Shown: one piece after another, positions 55,278 through 64,000 of the stretch
How the letters are laid out: each line of letters starts with the position of its first letter
How positions within the stretch are numbered: position 1 is the first letter of the stretch
Source of the DNA: Pseudomonas cichorii
GTDB lineage: Bacteria; Pseudomonadota; Gammaproteobacteria; Pseudomonadales; Pseudomonadaceae
Reading direction: 5' to 3'
DNA length: 64,000 nt
Assembly (NCBI RefSeq): GCF_015471405.1
Contig: NZ_BLVZ01000006.1
Location: forward strand, 248,001 to 312,000
Made by a program: the position numbers and the translations under genes
Notes under the pieces: model-generated
Databases searched by the model: none
What the model was told of the DNA's origin: nothing
The model's input: the letters and a program-made list of their open reading frames with translations, nothing else

Positions 55278-58013
55278 TTATTTCCTGCCTTTCTTCGGCG
55301 CAGCCGGCAGCGGCGCGAACAGCGCCTGCAGGTCTTCGTCCCGTAGCTTCCAGTCACCCGCCGAGCGCCCATCCAGAACGCCTGCCGCCAGTGCCGATTT
55401 CTCTTGCTGCAAGCGCTGGATCTTCTCTTCCACGGTGCCACGGGCAATCATCTTGTAGACGAATACCGGCTTGTCCTGACCGATGCGATAAGCGCGGTCG
55501 GTGGCCTGATTTTCGGCTGCCGGGTTCCACCACGGATCATAGTGAATCACGGTGTCGGCAGCGGTCAGGTTCAAGCCGGTGCCTCCTGCTTTCAGGCTGA
55601 TCAGGAATACCGGCAGCTTGCCGTTCTGGAAGTCGTGGATCGGTGTGCGGCGGTCGCGGGTCGAGCCCGTGAGCAGGGCGTAGGGAATGCCGCGCTGTTC
55701 AAGCTCTTGCTCGATCAGGGTCAGCATCGAAGTGAACTGCGAGAACAGCAGGATCTTGCGACCCTCGGCCAGCAGTTCCTCGAACATCTCCATCAGGCTT
55801 TGCAGCTTGGCCGAGCTGCCTTGTTTGGCGTTGACCGGCATGTCGTCGTTGACCAGTCGCAGGTCGCAGCAGACCTGACGCAGCTTGAGCAGGGCTTCAA
55901 GAATGATGATCTGGCTGCGGGCCACGCCCTTGCGGGTGATCTCGTCGCGAACCTTCTTGTCCATGGCCAGGCGCACGGTCTCGTAGACGTCGCGTTGCGC
56001 GTCATTGAGTTCGACCCAGTGAATGATCTCGGTCTTGGGGGGCAGTTCGGTCGCGACCTGTTCCTTGGTGCGGCGCAGCAGGAACGGTTTGATGCGGGCG
56101 TTGAGGTGGTGCAGCCGATCCACATTGCCGTGTTTCTCGATGGCCGTTCGGTAGTTGCTGTTGAATTCCTTGCTGCTGCCCAGCCAGCCGGGCATCAGGA
56201 AGTGGAACAGCGACCACAGCTCGCCCAGGTGGTTTTCCAGCGGCGTGCCACTCAGGCAAAGGCGCTGGCGGGCATTGAGGTTGCGGGCTGCCTGGGCTGC
56301 CTTGCTGTTGGGGTTCTTGATGTATTGCGCTTCATCGAGAATCAGCACGTGTAGCGGCAGTTTCTCCAGCAGTTCAAGATCTCGTGGCAGCAGGGCGTAG
56401 GTGGTCAGGATCAGGTCGTAGTCCTGGAGGTTGCTGGCTTCCTGATGACGATTGGCGCCATACAGGGCCAGGACCTTGAGTTGCGGTGTGAAGTTTTCGG
56501 CTTCGTCCAGCCAGTTGGGGATCAGGCTGGTGGGCATGACGGCCAGGGCAGGGCGATCCAGGCGCCCGGCCTGCTTCTCCATCAACAGATGCGTCAGGGT
56601 TTGCAGGGTCTTGCCCAGGCCCATGTCATCGGCCAGAACACCGCCGACTTCCAGCTCGCGCAAGGACTGCATCCAGCTCAGGCCTTCCAGTTGGTAAGGG
56701 CGTAGCGTGGCGTTCAGGCCTTCGGGCAGGCTGACCGGCGCATCCTTGATATTCACCAGTCGTTCGGCGAACTGTCGCAGCCGGTCGCCGCCTTGCCAGA
56801 CCAGCGGCATATCATCGAGTTCGGTCAGGCGCGCAGCATCGGCCCGGCTCATGCGCAGGGTGTTGCTGTCTTCCTCGCGCCAGTAGAAATCACCGAGGGT
56901 TGCCAGCACTGGCTTGAGGCGGCCATAGGGCAGTGCAACCTGCACCGGCCCGCCGCCACTCTGGGTGAAGTGGTTGAGCTGGACCAGCAATTGCTCTTCA
57001 TCGCCGCGCTTGGCAACGGCCGAAGGGCTCATCAGTTCCGGGTGGCTGCGCAGCAGGTTGATCAGAATCGGCAGCAGGCTCAGGCGCTCGCCGTTGACGA
57101 TGATGCCCAGTTCCAGATCGAACCAGTCGCGTTCGGTTTCTTCATCGATGACCGCATACCAGTCATCCGCGGGAGTGACATCAAAGCCGAAGTCATCGCG
57201 TATCTCGATTTCCCAGCCTTGCTCGCGCAGCCTTGGCAGATCGTCCAGCACAAAATGCAGCCACGCCTTGTCGGTGGGCAGTTCATACATGTCGCCGGCG
57301 CTGTCGGGCAGGGCCTTGCTTTGCCGGGTGGCGACCTTGAAACCGATGTCGTTCAGTTGCTGGCGATATTGCCGCTCCTGCTCGCCCTGGCGGCGTATGC
57401 GCAGGGTTTCGGTTTCGGTGTGCTCGATGATGTCGCTCTTCTGGTTGACCAGATCGCTGCCCAGGGAGCTGACCAGAATGCTGACGTTGGTCGTGCCAAC
57501 GGCATAGTGCTTGCCATAGGCGAAGGCCAGCGCTGCCCGATGCTGGATATGACGCTGCATGCGCCCGTTGCGCGGTTCATAGGCGCTGAACTCGACACTG
57601 GCCAGAATCAGGCGTGGTACGGGTTTCATATCGTCGATCAGGCGTTCGGGCAGAGTGGCCTTGGGCTCGACGACCTCTGGAGTATGCGAGGCCATGGCGG
57701 CTGCAATGGCAGGCTTGTTTGCCGGGTCCTGCAGGAAGTGCATGGCTGCTACGCAGTGCTTGCAGTCATTGTGTACAGGGCAGGTGCATTTGCAGACCAG
57801 GAAATTCTTGTAGCGATCCGGGTCCTTGAACAGCAGGGTCTGGGTGTAGAGCTCGAACCCTGAGCCCCGGCAGGTGGTACGAATGATCTGCGGGCTGGAC
57901 TCTTCGAGTGCGATGCGTTTTTGCAGGGCGTAGCTGTACCCCCGCTCAAGAGTCTGGGGTTTGAATAGCTGTGTCCATGCAGAGGCAAGGACTTTTTCGA
58001 GAATGGACGACAC
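55278..58013 (-). CDS. SWIM zinc-finger SNF2-type DEAD/DEAH helicase
   Basis: 911-residue SF2 SNF2-family ATPase. The N terminus has a SWIM zinc motif CKCTCPVHNDCKHC near residues 74-89, followed by a poorly conserved middle domain, then SNF2_N with GVLADDMGLGKTLQTLTHL and LILDEAQYIKNPNSK, and the helicase C-terminal domain ending GGTGLNLTAADTVIHYDPWW and QATDRAYRIGQDKPVFVYK. Close to HepA/RapA-like helicases; probably acts on DNA or RNA polymerase. GTG start at 58013 without a strong ribosome site; no ATG near. Minus-strand neighbour of csiV and mfd. Confidence 0.93.
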   Translation of the reverse strand: MSSILEKVLASAWTQLFKPQTLERGYSYALQKRIALEESSPQIIRTTCRGSGFELYTQTLLFKDPDRYKNFLVCKCTCPVHNDCKHCVAAMHFLQDPANKPAIAAAMASHTPEVVEPKATLPERLIDDMKPVPRLILASVEFSAYEPRNGRMQRHIQHRAALAFAYGKHYAVGTTNVSILVSSLGSDLVNQKSDIIEHTETETLRIRRQGEQERQYRQQLNDIGFKVATRQSKALPDSAGDMYELPTDKAWLHFVLDDLPRLREQGWEIEIRDDFGFDVTPADDWYAVIDEETERDWFDLELGIIVNGERLSLLPILINLLRSHPELMSPSAVAKRGDEEQLLVQLNHFTQSGGGPVQVALPYGRLKPVLATLGDFYWREEDSNTLRMSRADAARLTELDDMPLVWQGGDRLRQFAERLVNIKDAPVSLPEGLNATLRPYQLEGLSWMQSLRELEVGGVLADDMGLGKTLQTLTHLLMEKQAGRLDRPALAVMPTSLIPNWLDEAENFTPQLKVLALYGANRHQEASNLQDYDLILTTYALLPRDLELLEKLPLHVLILDEAQYIKNPNSKAAQAARNLNARQRLCLSGTPLENHLGELWSLFHFLMPGWLGSSKEFNSNYRTAIEKHGNVDRLHHLNARIKPFLLRRTKEQVATELPPKTEIIHWVELNDAQRDVYETVRLAMDKKVRDEITRKGVARSQIIILEALLKLRQVCCDLRLVNDDMPVNAKQGSSAKLQSLMEMFEELLAEGRKILLFSQFTSMLTLIEQELEQRGIPYALLTGSTRDRRTPIHDFQNGKLPVFLISLKAGGTGLNLTAADTVIHYDPWWNPAAENQATDRAYRIGQDKPVFVYKMIARGTVEEKIQRLQQEKSALAAGVLDGRSAGDWKLRDEDLQALFAPLPAAPKKGRK

Positions 58014-58043
58014 AGTTTTAAAAAGCCCTACGCCGTAGCGATG

Positions 58044-58073
58044 CTCAAAAGAAAGGGAGCGCAGTCGCGCTCC
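58044..58073 (-). terminator. terminator after the CsiV-like gene
   Basis: Minus-strand stem GGAGCGC/GCGCTCC (58056-58062 and 58067-58073), loop of 4, followed by CTTTCTTTT. Ends the mfd-csiV direction transcript before the helicase gene. Confidence 0.65.
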
Positions 58074-58080
58074 TGAATGC

Positions 58081-58605
58081 TCAAAGGGGAGAAACTTTTA
58101 TCAGCAGGGCCAGATTGCTGTTATCCAGATAGATCAGCTCGCCGTTCTTGACCCTGGCGCTCTGTTTCATGCGCTCACTGCTGATCAATATGCCATGGGG
58201 ATCAAGCTGGTTGATCCAGAAGTCCGCAGAGATATCGGTAAAGCGTGCGATGGCCAGGCTGACGGTGCCCTCTATCGGGAAGTGGCCGAGCTGTTCCTGG
58301 CCGCTGGTAACGGCCATTTTGCTTTTTTCGGTGCCGATGCTCTGTTGCCAGGCCTTCTGCAGCAGCACTTGATAAGTGCCGCTGTCCTGAAGTTTTTTGG
58401 CCATATCGTTCAATGCAGGGCTGCGCTGGTTGCTGGAGTCGATCCGGCTGGCTCCGGCGCTCCAGTCTTCGGGGGCGAACTGCAATGTTGCGGCAGGCTC
58501 GCCGAGCTGGCGAAACAGGATCATTTCCACCTGATACAGGCTGTCGGCAAAGGCTGTCGGGGCGACAAGCGTCAGCAGCAGGATCAATGAACGAAACAGA
58601 CGCAT
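58081..58605 (-). CDS. CsiV-like periplasmic protein
   Basis: 174 residues with a Sec signal peptide at 1-20 (RLFRSLILLLTLVAPTAFA), so periplasmic. The mature part resembles CsiV, the peptidoglycan-binding protein coupled to division or to osmotic stress: YQVEMILFRQ at the N terminus and FWINQLDPHGILISSERMKQ at the C-terminal half. AAGGA is before ATG 58605; the frame from 58620 is longer by five residues. Two bases before mfd's stop region; probably in the mfd operon. Confidence 0.78.
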   Translation of the reverse strand: MRLFRSLILLLTLVAPTAFADSLYQVEMILFRQLGEPAATLQFAPEDWSAGASRIDSSNQRSPALNDMAKKLQDSGTYQVLLQKAWQQSIGTEKSKMAVTSGQEQLGHFPIEGTVSLAIARFTDISADFWINQLDPHGILISSERMKQSARVKNGELIYLDNSNLALLIKVSPL

Positions 58606-58616
58606 GGATGAATCCT

Positions 58617-61600
58617 TCAAGCAGTTTTCGGGGTCAGGCGCTCAAGCAGCGCTTCGATCGTATTGAAGCGCTCTTCGGGACGCTCCATGGGGACCATGAA
58701 TTTGAAGAGTGTGGCACCTTCGAATTTGTAGCGGTTGGGCTGGCTCTGGATCAGTTTGATCAGTGTCAGCGGGTCAACCGGTGTATCGGCTGCGAATTCC
58801 AGACGTCCACCCTGAGGCCCGGCATCGATCTTGCGTATGCCCAGTTGCTCGGCATGCAGCTTGAGCAGCGTGATGCGTATCAGGCTCTTGGTGGGTTCGG
58901 GCAGCAGGCCGAAGCGGTCGATCATCTCCACTTGCAGATCCTTGAGACCATCCTCGTCGGCGGCATTGGCAATGCGCTTGTAGAGAATCAGCCGGGTATG
59001 CACGTCCGGCAGATAGGACTCTGGAATCAATGCCGGGACCCGCAGGTTGATTTCCGGACCGCCACCCAGAGGCTGGTCGAGGTTCGGCTGTTCGCCCTTG
59101 CGGATCGACTTGACGGCGCGTTCGAGCATTTCCATGTACAGCGTGAAACCGACGGCCTGGATCTGGCCGCTCTGGCCGTCGCCCAGCAGTTCGCCGGCAC
59201 CACGGATTTCCAGGTCGTTGGTGGCCAGTACAAAGCCTGCGCCCAGGTCCTGGGTGTTGGCGATGGCTTCCAGGCGCTTTTCCGCATCCGGCGTGATCTG
59301 CTTGCGTGGCGGTGTCAGCAGGTAGGCGTAGGCCTGGTGGTGGCTGCGCCCGACCCGGCCGCGCAACTGGTGCAACTGAGCCAGACCGAACTTGTCGGCG
59401 CGCTCGATGATGATGGTATTGGCGCTTGGCACGTCGATGCCGGTCTCGATGATGGTCGAGGCGATCAGTACGTTGAAGCGCTTGTGATAGAAGTCGCTCA
59501 TCACCTGTTCGAGTTCGCGTTCGCGCATCTGGCCGTGGCCGATACCGATGCGTGCCTCGGGGACCAGTTCAGCCAGGTCGGCGGCGCATTTTTCGATGGT
59601 CTTGACGTCGTTGTGCAGGTAATAGACCTGACCGCCGCGCAGCAACTCGCGCAACAGCGCTTCCTTGATGGTCGGCTTGTTCTGCTCCATGACGAAAGTG
59701 CGCACCGAAAGCCTGCGGGCAGGTGGTGTGGCGATGATCGACAGGTCGCGCATGCCCGACACCGCCATGTTCAAGGTCCGCGGGATCGGTGTTGCGGTCA
59801 GGGTCAGGATGTCGACCTCACTGCGCAGGGCCTTGAGCTGTTCCTTCTGACGAACTCCGAAACGGTGCTCTTCGTCAATGATCACCAGCCCCAGATTCTT
59901 GATTTTCACATCGTCCTGCAACAGCTTGTGGGTGCCGATGACGATGTCGATCTTGCCTTCGGCCAGATCGGCCACGGCAGCGCTCACTTCCTTGGCGGAC
60001 TTGAAACGGCTCATGACCTCGACCCGGACCGGCCAGTCTGCAAAGCGGTCACGGAAGCTGTTGTAGTGTTGCTGGGCGAGCAGGGTGGTAGGCACCAGAA
60101 TTGCTACCTGACGTCCGCCGTGTACGGCAATGAACGCGGCGCGCATCGCCACTTCGGTCTTGCCGAAACCCACATCGCCACAGACCAGCCGGTCCATGGG
60201 CTTGGGCGCCAGCATGTCGGCGCGTACGGCTTCGATGGTGGTTTGCTGGTCCGGCGTTTCCTCGAACGGGAGCCCGGCGCTGAAGGTGGCGTAATCGGCC
60301 TTCGGGTCCTGGAAGGCATAGCCTTCGCGGGCGGCCCGGCGTGCGTAGATATCCAGCAGTTCGGCGGCAACGTCGCGTACTTGTTCGGCGGCCTTGCGCT
60401 TGGCTTTCTGCCAGGTTTCCGAGCCCAGGCGGTGCAGCGGCGCGTTGTCGTCGTCGCTGCCGGTGTAGCGGGCAATCAGGTGCAGGTTGGCGACCGGAAC
60501 GTAAAGCTTGGCGTCTTCGGCATAGGCCAGCATCAGGAACTCGGCAACCTGGTTTTCGACTTCCAGCGTCGCCAGACCAAGGTAGCGACCAACGCCGTGA
60601 TCGATATGCACCACCGGCGCGCCTTCGCGCAACTCGGTCAGGTTCTTGATCACTGCATCGTTGTTGCCGCCGTCGTTGCGCTTTTCGCGACGTCGACGCT
60701 GCATGACCCGTTGCCCGAACAAAGGGCTTTCAGCGACCAGTGCCAGTGCCGGCTGCTCAAGCAGCAGGCCTTCGTCCAGAGGTGCAATGGTGATTGCCAG
60801 CCGGTCCTTGCCGTTGACGAAGTCCAGCCAGTTATCGACAGTCCTGGGCCTTAGTTTCAGGCGGTCCAGCAGCTCCAGCAGCACCTCGCGGCGTCCTGCG
60901 GATTCGGCAGTGAACAGTACGCGGCCGGGGAACTCGTCGAGAAAGGTCGACAGCGCGGCAAGCGGCTGGCTGGCCTTGGCTTCGATGGCCAGATCCGGCA
61001 GGCCCTGGGCCGGGAAGCGTTCGCGACCGACGCCGGGCTCGACATCCTGCTGGCTGGCAACGACTCGCGGCCAGCTTTTGAGGCGTGAAAAACAGTCTTC
61101 CACCGGCAGGAACAGCTCGGCAGGCGGCAGCAGCGGGCGATCCGGGTCGATGCGGCGCTCTTCATAGCGGTTGCGCACATCGTTCCAGAAATTCTCGGCG
61201 GCCTGTTCGATGCCGGGTAGCGAGAACACTTGTGTGTCCTGAGGCAGGTAATCGAACAGGGTCGACGTTTCTTCGAAGAACAGCGGAATGTAGTACTCGA
61301 TACCGGCTGGCGTGATACCGCTGCTCAGGTCCTGGAAGATCGTGCTGCGCCGGAAGTCCACATCGAAGCGCTCGCGGAAGCGGGCCTTGAAGCGCGTGAC
61401 TTCTTCTTTCTGTAGCGGAAATTCGCGGGCCGGCAGCAGGCGTACCGAATCGACCTTGTCTATGGAGCGCTGGGTGTCCGGGTCGAAGGTGCGCAGGGTT
61501 TCGATTTCGTCGTCGAACAGGTCGATTCGGTACGGCACCTTGCTGCCCATCGGGAACAGATCGATCAGCGCACCGCGCACCGTGAACTCGCCATGCTCAT

Positions 61601-62069
61601 ACACCGTGTCGACGTAGCGATAACCGCTGGCTTCCAGGCGCGTGCGCATGGCCTCGACATCAAGCTTCTGACCGACATCCAGCACCAGGCTGCTGCCCAG
61701 CAGGAAGCGGGTCGGTGCCAGTCGATGTAGGGCCGTGGTGATAGGGACTACCAATACACCATGATCCAGTTCCGGCAGGCTATAGAGGCTGGAGATGCGC
61801 TGGGAAATGATGTCCTGGTGCGGCGAGAACAGATCGTAGGGCAGGGTTTCCCAGTCCGGAAAGTGCAGGACCGGCAGCGTCGGAGCGAAGAACCTCAGCT
61901 CCTGTTCCAGCCGCTCGGCGCTCTGGCTGTCGGCGGTCAGAAGCAGGGTGAAGCGCTTGGCGGCGCTGGCGGCCTCGGCAATAGCCAGGCTCAGTGCGGC
62001 ACCGGGAAGGTTGCCCCAGTGTTGTTTGCCTGCGGCGGCAGGAAGAAGCGGTAGACGCAGAACGGGCAC
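58617..62069 (-). CDS. mfd: transcription-repair coupling factor
   Basis: 1150-residue Mfd, the SF2 translocase that removes stalled RNA polymerase and recruits UvrA. In order: UvrB-homology N-terminal region, RNA polymerase-interacting domain with LREGAPVVHIDHGVGRYLGL (about residue 480), RecG-like helicase motifs CGDVGFGKTEVAMRAAF (Walker A) and VIIDEEHRFGVRQKEQLKAL (DEEH), LTATPIPRTLNMAVSG, and the C-terminal TRCF domain. GTG start at 62069 with GGAG upstream. Length as in other Pseudomonas. Confidence 0.97.
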   Translation of the reverse strand: MPVLRLPLLPAAAGKQHWGNLPGAALSLAIAEAASAAKRFTLLLTADSQSAERLEQELRFFAPTLPVLHFPDWETLPYDLFSPHQDIISQRISSLYSLPELDHGVLVVPITTALHRLAPTRFLLGSSLVLDVGQKLDVEAMRTRLEASGYRYVDTVYEHGEFTVRGALIDLFPMGSKVPYRIDLFDDEIETLRTFDPDTQRSIDKVDSVRLLPAREFPLQKEEVTRFKARFRERFDVDFRRSTIFQDLSSGITPAGIEYYIPLFFEETSTLFDYLPQDTQVFSLPGIEQAAENFWNDVRNRYEERRIDPDRPLLPPAELFLPVEDCFSRLKSWPRVVASQQDVEPGVGRERFPAQGLPDLAIEAKASQPLAALSTFLDEFPGRVLFTAESAGRREVLLELLDRLKLRPRTVDNWLDFVNGKDRLAITIAPLDEGLLLEQPALALVAESPLFGQRVMQRRRREKRNDGGNNDAVIKNLTELREGAPVVHIDHGVGRYLGLATLEVENQVAEFLMLAYAEDAKLYVPVANLHLIARYTGSDDDNAPLHRLGSETWQKAKRKAAEQVRDVAAELLDIYARRAAREGYAFQDPKADYATFSAGLPFEETPDQQTTIEAVRADMLAPKPMDRLVCGDVGFGKTEVAMRAAFIAVHGGRQVAILVPTTLLAQQHYNSFRDRFADWPVRVEVMSRFKSAKEVSAAVADLAEGKIDIVIGTHKLLQDDVKIKNLGLVIIDEEHRFGVRQKEQLKALRSEVDILTLTATPIPRTLNMAVSGMRDLSIIATPPARRLSVRTFVMEQNKPTIKEALLRELLRGGQVYYLHNDVKTIEKCAADLAELVPEARIGIGHGQMRERELEQVMSDFYHKRFNVLIASTIIETGIDVPSANTIIIERADKFGLAQLHQLRGRVGRSHHQAYAYLLTPPRKQITPDAEKRLEAIANTQDLGAGFVLATNDLEIRGAGELLGDGQSGQIQAVGFTLYMEMLERAVKSIRKGEQPNLDQPLGGGPEINLRVPALIPESYLPDVHTRLILYKRIANAADEDGLKDLQVEMIDRFGLLPEPTKSLIRITLLKLHAEQLGIRKIDAGPQGGRLEFAADTPVDPLTLIKLIQSQPNRYKFEGATLFKFMVPMERPEERFNTIEALLERLTPKTA

Positions 62070-62299
62070 GGAAGGTCGGACTCCAGGCGTTGCGACAGGG
62101 GCGGCGATTGTACCGGGGGAAGGTGGTGGCTGTCAGTTTTCAGCTCAGCTTGAAGCATAAAAAGCCTGGCCCGGCAATTTCCTGCGTGTATGGGGAACAA
62201 ATGTAGTGCGCATCGATCTGACAACGGCGCATTGCTCATAAACAAAGGCGGCGGCATAATGTAGCCCCTTTTTTCAGCCCCTACATGTGGAAGGTTCCC

Positions 62300-63748
62300 G
62301 TGACTCAGAAGCCCGACCAGTGTCTTGGTGAATGGATCGATCGTGAAGCGCTCGCCGAGGCGATGATTCCGCTTATCGGCCAGCTCTACCGCAATAACAA
62401 TGTGGTGAGTTCGATCTATGGCCGCAGCCTGATCAACCGTTCAGTCATCGCGATTCTCAAAGCTCACCGCTTTGCGCGTCATCGCCAGTCCGACGCACTT
62501 GAGTTGTCCGTGCACGAGACTTTCCCGCTCGTCAAGGCGATGAGCGAGCTTGAGCTGGGCGCCGCTTCGGTGGACCTGGGCAAGCTGGCCGTGAAATTCA
62601 AGGCCGAAGGCAATGGCCGTTCCGCCGAGCAGTTCGTGCGTGAAGAGCTGGCCAGTGTGGTTGGCAAGAAAAACGCCACTCCGACCAAAGGCACCGACGT
62701 CGTGCTTTACGGTTTCGGCCGTATCGGTCGTCTGCTGGCCCGTATCCTGATCGAGAAGACCGGTGGCGGCGAAGGCCTGCGCCTGCGCGCCATCGTTGTC
62801 CGCAAAGGCGCGGAAAACGATCTGGTCAAGCGTGCCAGCCTGCTGCGTCGTGACTCGGTACATGGTCCGTTCGACGGCACCATCACCATCGACGAAGCCA
62901 ACAGCACCCTGACTGCCAACGGCAACCTGATCCAGATCATCTACGCCAAGAACCCTGCCGAGGTGGACTACACCCAGTACGGTATCAAGGACGCTCTGCT
63001 GGTGGACAACACCGGTGTATGGCGCGATGCCGACGGCCTGGGCCAGCATCTGGCCTGCCCTGGCATCGACCGCGTCGTTCTGACTGCACCAGGCAAAGGC
63101 AAGCTGAAGAACATCGTGCACGGTATCAACCACGGTGAAATCACTGCCGACGACAAGATCGTGTCCGCTGCGTCCTGCACCACCAACGCCATCGTGCCGG
63201 TGCTCAAGGCCGTCAACGACAAGTTCGGTATCGTCAACGGTCACGTTGAAACGGTTCACTCGTACACCAACGACCAGAACCTGATCGACAACTTCCACAA
63301 GGGCGATCGTCGTGGCCGTAGCGCTGCGCTGAACATGGTCATCACCGAAACCGGTGCTGCCACTGCTGCTGCCAAGGCCCTGCCTGAACTGGCTGGCAAG
63401 CTGACCGGCAACGCTATCCGCGTACCGACGCCGAACGTTTCCATGGCCATTCTCAACCTCAACCTTGAGAAAGCCACCAGCCGCGAAGAAATGAACGAGT
63501 ACCTGCGTCACATGGCGCTGCACTCGGATCTGCACAAGCAGATCGATTTCGTCAACTCGCAGGAAGTGGTTTCCACCGACTTCGTCGGCTCACGCCACGC
63601 CGGTGTTGTGGATGGCGAAGCAACCATCGTCAACGATAACCGCGTTGTTCTGTACGTCTGGTACGACAACGAATTCGGTTACAGCTGCCAGGTTGTCCGC
63701 GTCATGGAAGATATTGCCGGCGTCAACCCGCCAGCGTTTCCACAGTAA
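62300..63748 (+). CDS. gap: glyceraldehyde-3-phosphate dehydrogenase, long form
   Basis: 482 residues, about 140 longer than a classic GAPDH. The first 130 residues (KPDQCLGEWIDREALAEAMI) are an N-terminal extension; the NAD-binding domain begins at VVLYGFGRIGRLLARILIEK, and the catalytic Cys293 is in VSAASCTTNAIVPVL with the partner His downstream in VHSYTNDQNLI. Conserved ending VWYDNEFGYSCQVVRVMED. GTG 62300 is preferred, with GGAAGG a few bases upstream, over ATG 62285. Pseudomonas has several gap paralogues; this one is the PA3001-type. Confidence 0.93.
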   Translation: MTQKPDQCLGEWIDREALAEAMIPLIGQLYRNNNVVSSIYGRSLINRSVIAILKAHRFARHRQSDALELSVHETFPLVKAMSELELGAASVDLGKLAVKFKAEGNGRSAEQFVREELASVVGKKNATPTKGTDVVLYGFGRIGRLLARILIEKTGGGEGLRLRAIVVRKGAENDLVKRASLLRRDSVHGPFDGTITIDEANSTLTANGNLIQIIYAKNPAEVDYTQYGIKDALLVDNTGVWRDADGLGQHLACPGIDRVVLTAPGKGKLKNIVHGINHGEITADDKIVSAASCTTNAIVPVLKAVNDKFGIVNGHVETVHSYTNDQNLIDNFHKGDRRGRSAALNMVITETGAATAAAKALPELAGKLTGNAIRVPTPNVSMAILNLNLEKATSREEMNEYLRHMALHSDLHKQIDFVNSQEVVSTDFVGSRHAGVVDGEATIVNDNRVVLYVWYDNEFGYSCQVVRVMEDIAGVNPPAFPQ

Positions 63749-63785
63749 TGATGTAATTGCCCGGTTCTGCCGGGCAGTTCCTCTA

Positions 63786-63825
63786 ACGGGCCGAATCCTG
63801 TATCTACAGGTTTCGGCCCGTTTTG
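63786..63825 (+). terminator. intrinsic terminator after gap
   Basis: CGGGCCGAA (63787-63795) pairs with TTCGGCCCG (63812-63820), with an inner CCTGTA/TACAGG stem, followed by TTTTGTTT. A shorter GCCCGG hairpin precedes it at 63759-63775. Confidence 0.85.
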
Positions 63826-63843
63826 TTTATGGAGAGTCGCTTG

Positions 63844-64000
63844 ATGAGCGGTGGTTCGACGATGGAACGTTCGCAGAAACAGCTCAAAAGCAGTTTCTTC
63901 CTGTTGTTTCTGACGATTTTTATCCCTTTTGGCCTGGGCCATTTCGTTTCGTACATGTTCCGTACGGTCAATGCGGTGATCTATGTCGACCTGCAAGCTG
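63844..64000 (+). CDS. MFS transporter, 5' part
   Basis: First 52 residues of a protein continuing past the right edge: after a short polar N terminus, SSFFLLFLTIFIPFGLGHFV is a first membrane helix, followed by SYMFRTVNAVIYVDLQA. The RTVNAVI element right after TM1 is what I expect from a Pseudomonas major facilitator superfamily permease. GGAGAG is upstream of ATG 63844. Substrate unknown. Confidence 0.6.
   Translation, partial: MSGGSTMERSQKQLKSSFFLLFLTIFIPFGLGHFVSYMFRTVNAVIYVDLQA

Overview
The window looks like a Pseudomonas chromosome, most likely from the P. syringae group. No rRNA, tRNA or species marker is present, so the placement rests on gene content. The gene order slt - uup - usp - fadB/fadA - topA - lexA/sulA - psrA - nagZ - mtnP - mfd - gap matches the order I remember for other Pseudomonas. 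The Psl-type exopolysaccharide cluster has the reduced composition I associate with P. syringae.

Layout. (1) 1-5.8 kb: the 3' part of fahA, a GlxA-type AraC regulator, isonitrile hydratase, a TetR regulator divergent from a metallo-beta-lactamase-fold hydrolase, and a LysR regulator. (2) 5.9-13.1 kb: an accessory block. It holds a lipoprotein, an AT-richer PIN-domain protein and a 1531-residue protein that combines an Mrr-like nuclease domain, a STAND-type P-loop ATPase and a long helical-repeat tail. The last is the architecture of Avs-type antiviral STAND proteins. Repeat fragments flank it, followed by four tandem 23-bp repeats that look like an insertion-sequence end. (3) 13.1-17.3 kb: a chemoreceptor, a TetR/NAD(P)H-quinone reductase pair with a clear operator, and an unknown membrane protein. 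(4) 17.4-31.7 kb: a complete-looking psl operon on the minus strand, pslA-B-D-E-F-G-H-I-J, a hexapeptide acyltransferase, then pslK. It lacks pslC between B and D. (5) 32-37.8 kb: a YegS lipid kinase, a LuxR-type two-component pair, a small unknown gene, CheV and a MOSC protein. (6) 37.8-64 kb: core housekeeping genes for murein turnover, ribosome-associated ABC ATPase, stress protein, fatty acid beta-oxidation, topoisomerase I, the SOS repressor with SulA, the PsrA regulator, NagZ, methylthioinosine phosphorylase, a SWIM/SNF2 helicase, CsiV-like protein, Mfd, a long GAPDH and the start of an MFS transporter.

Functional links. The psl genes would build, export and trim one exopolysaccharide; PslA starts the repeat unit, PslB supplies GDP-mannose, PslF/H/I extend it, PslK flips it, PslJ polymerises it and PslD/E export it. 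PsrA controls fatty acid oxidation in Pseudomonas, and fadBA lies 5 kb from psrA. lexA and sulA form an SOS unit under two LexA boxes. Three REPIN-like hairpins, one MITE-like element and two possible small RNAs lie in intergenic DNA. The candidate undescribed system is the STAND nuclease gene at 7970-12565 with its flanking repeats.
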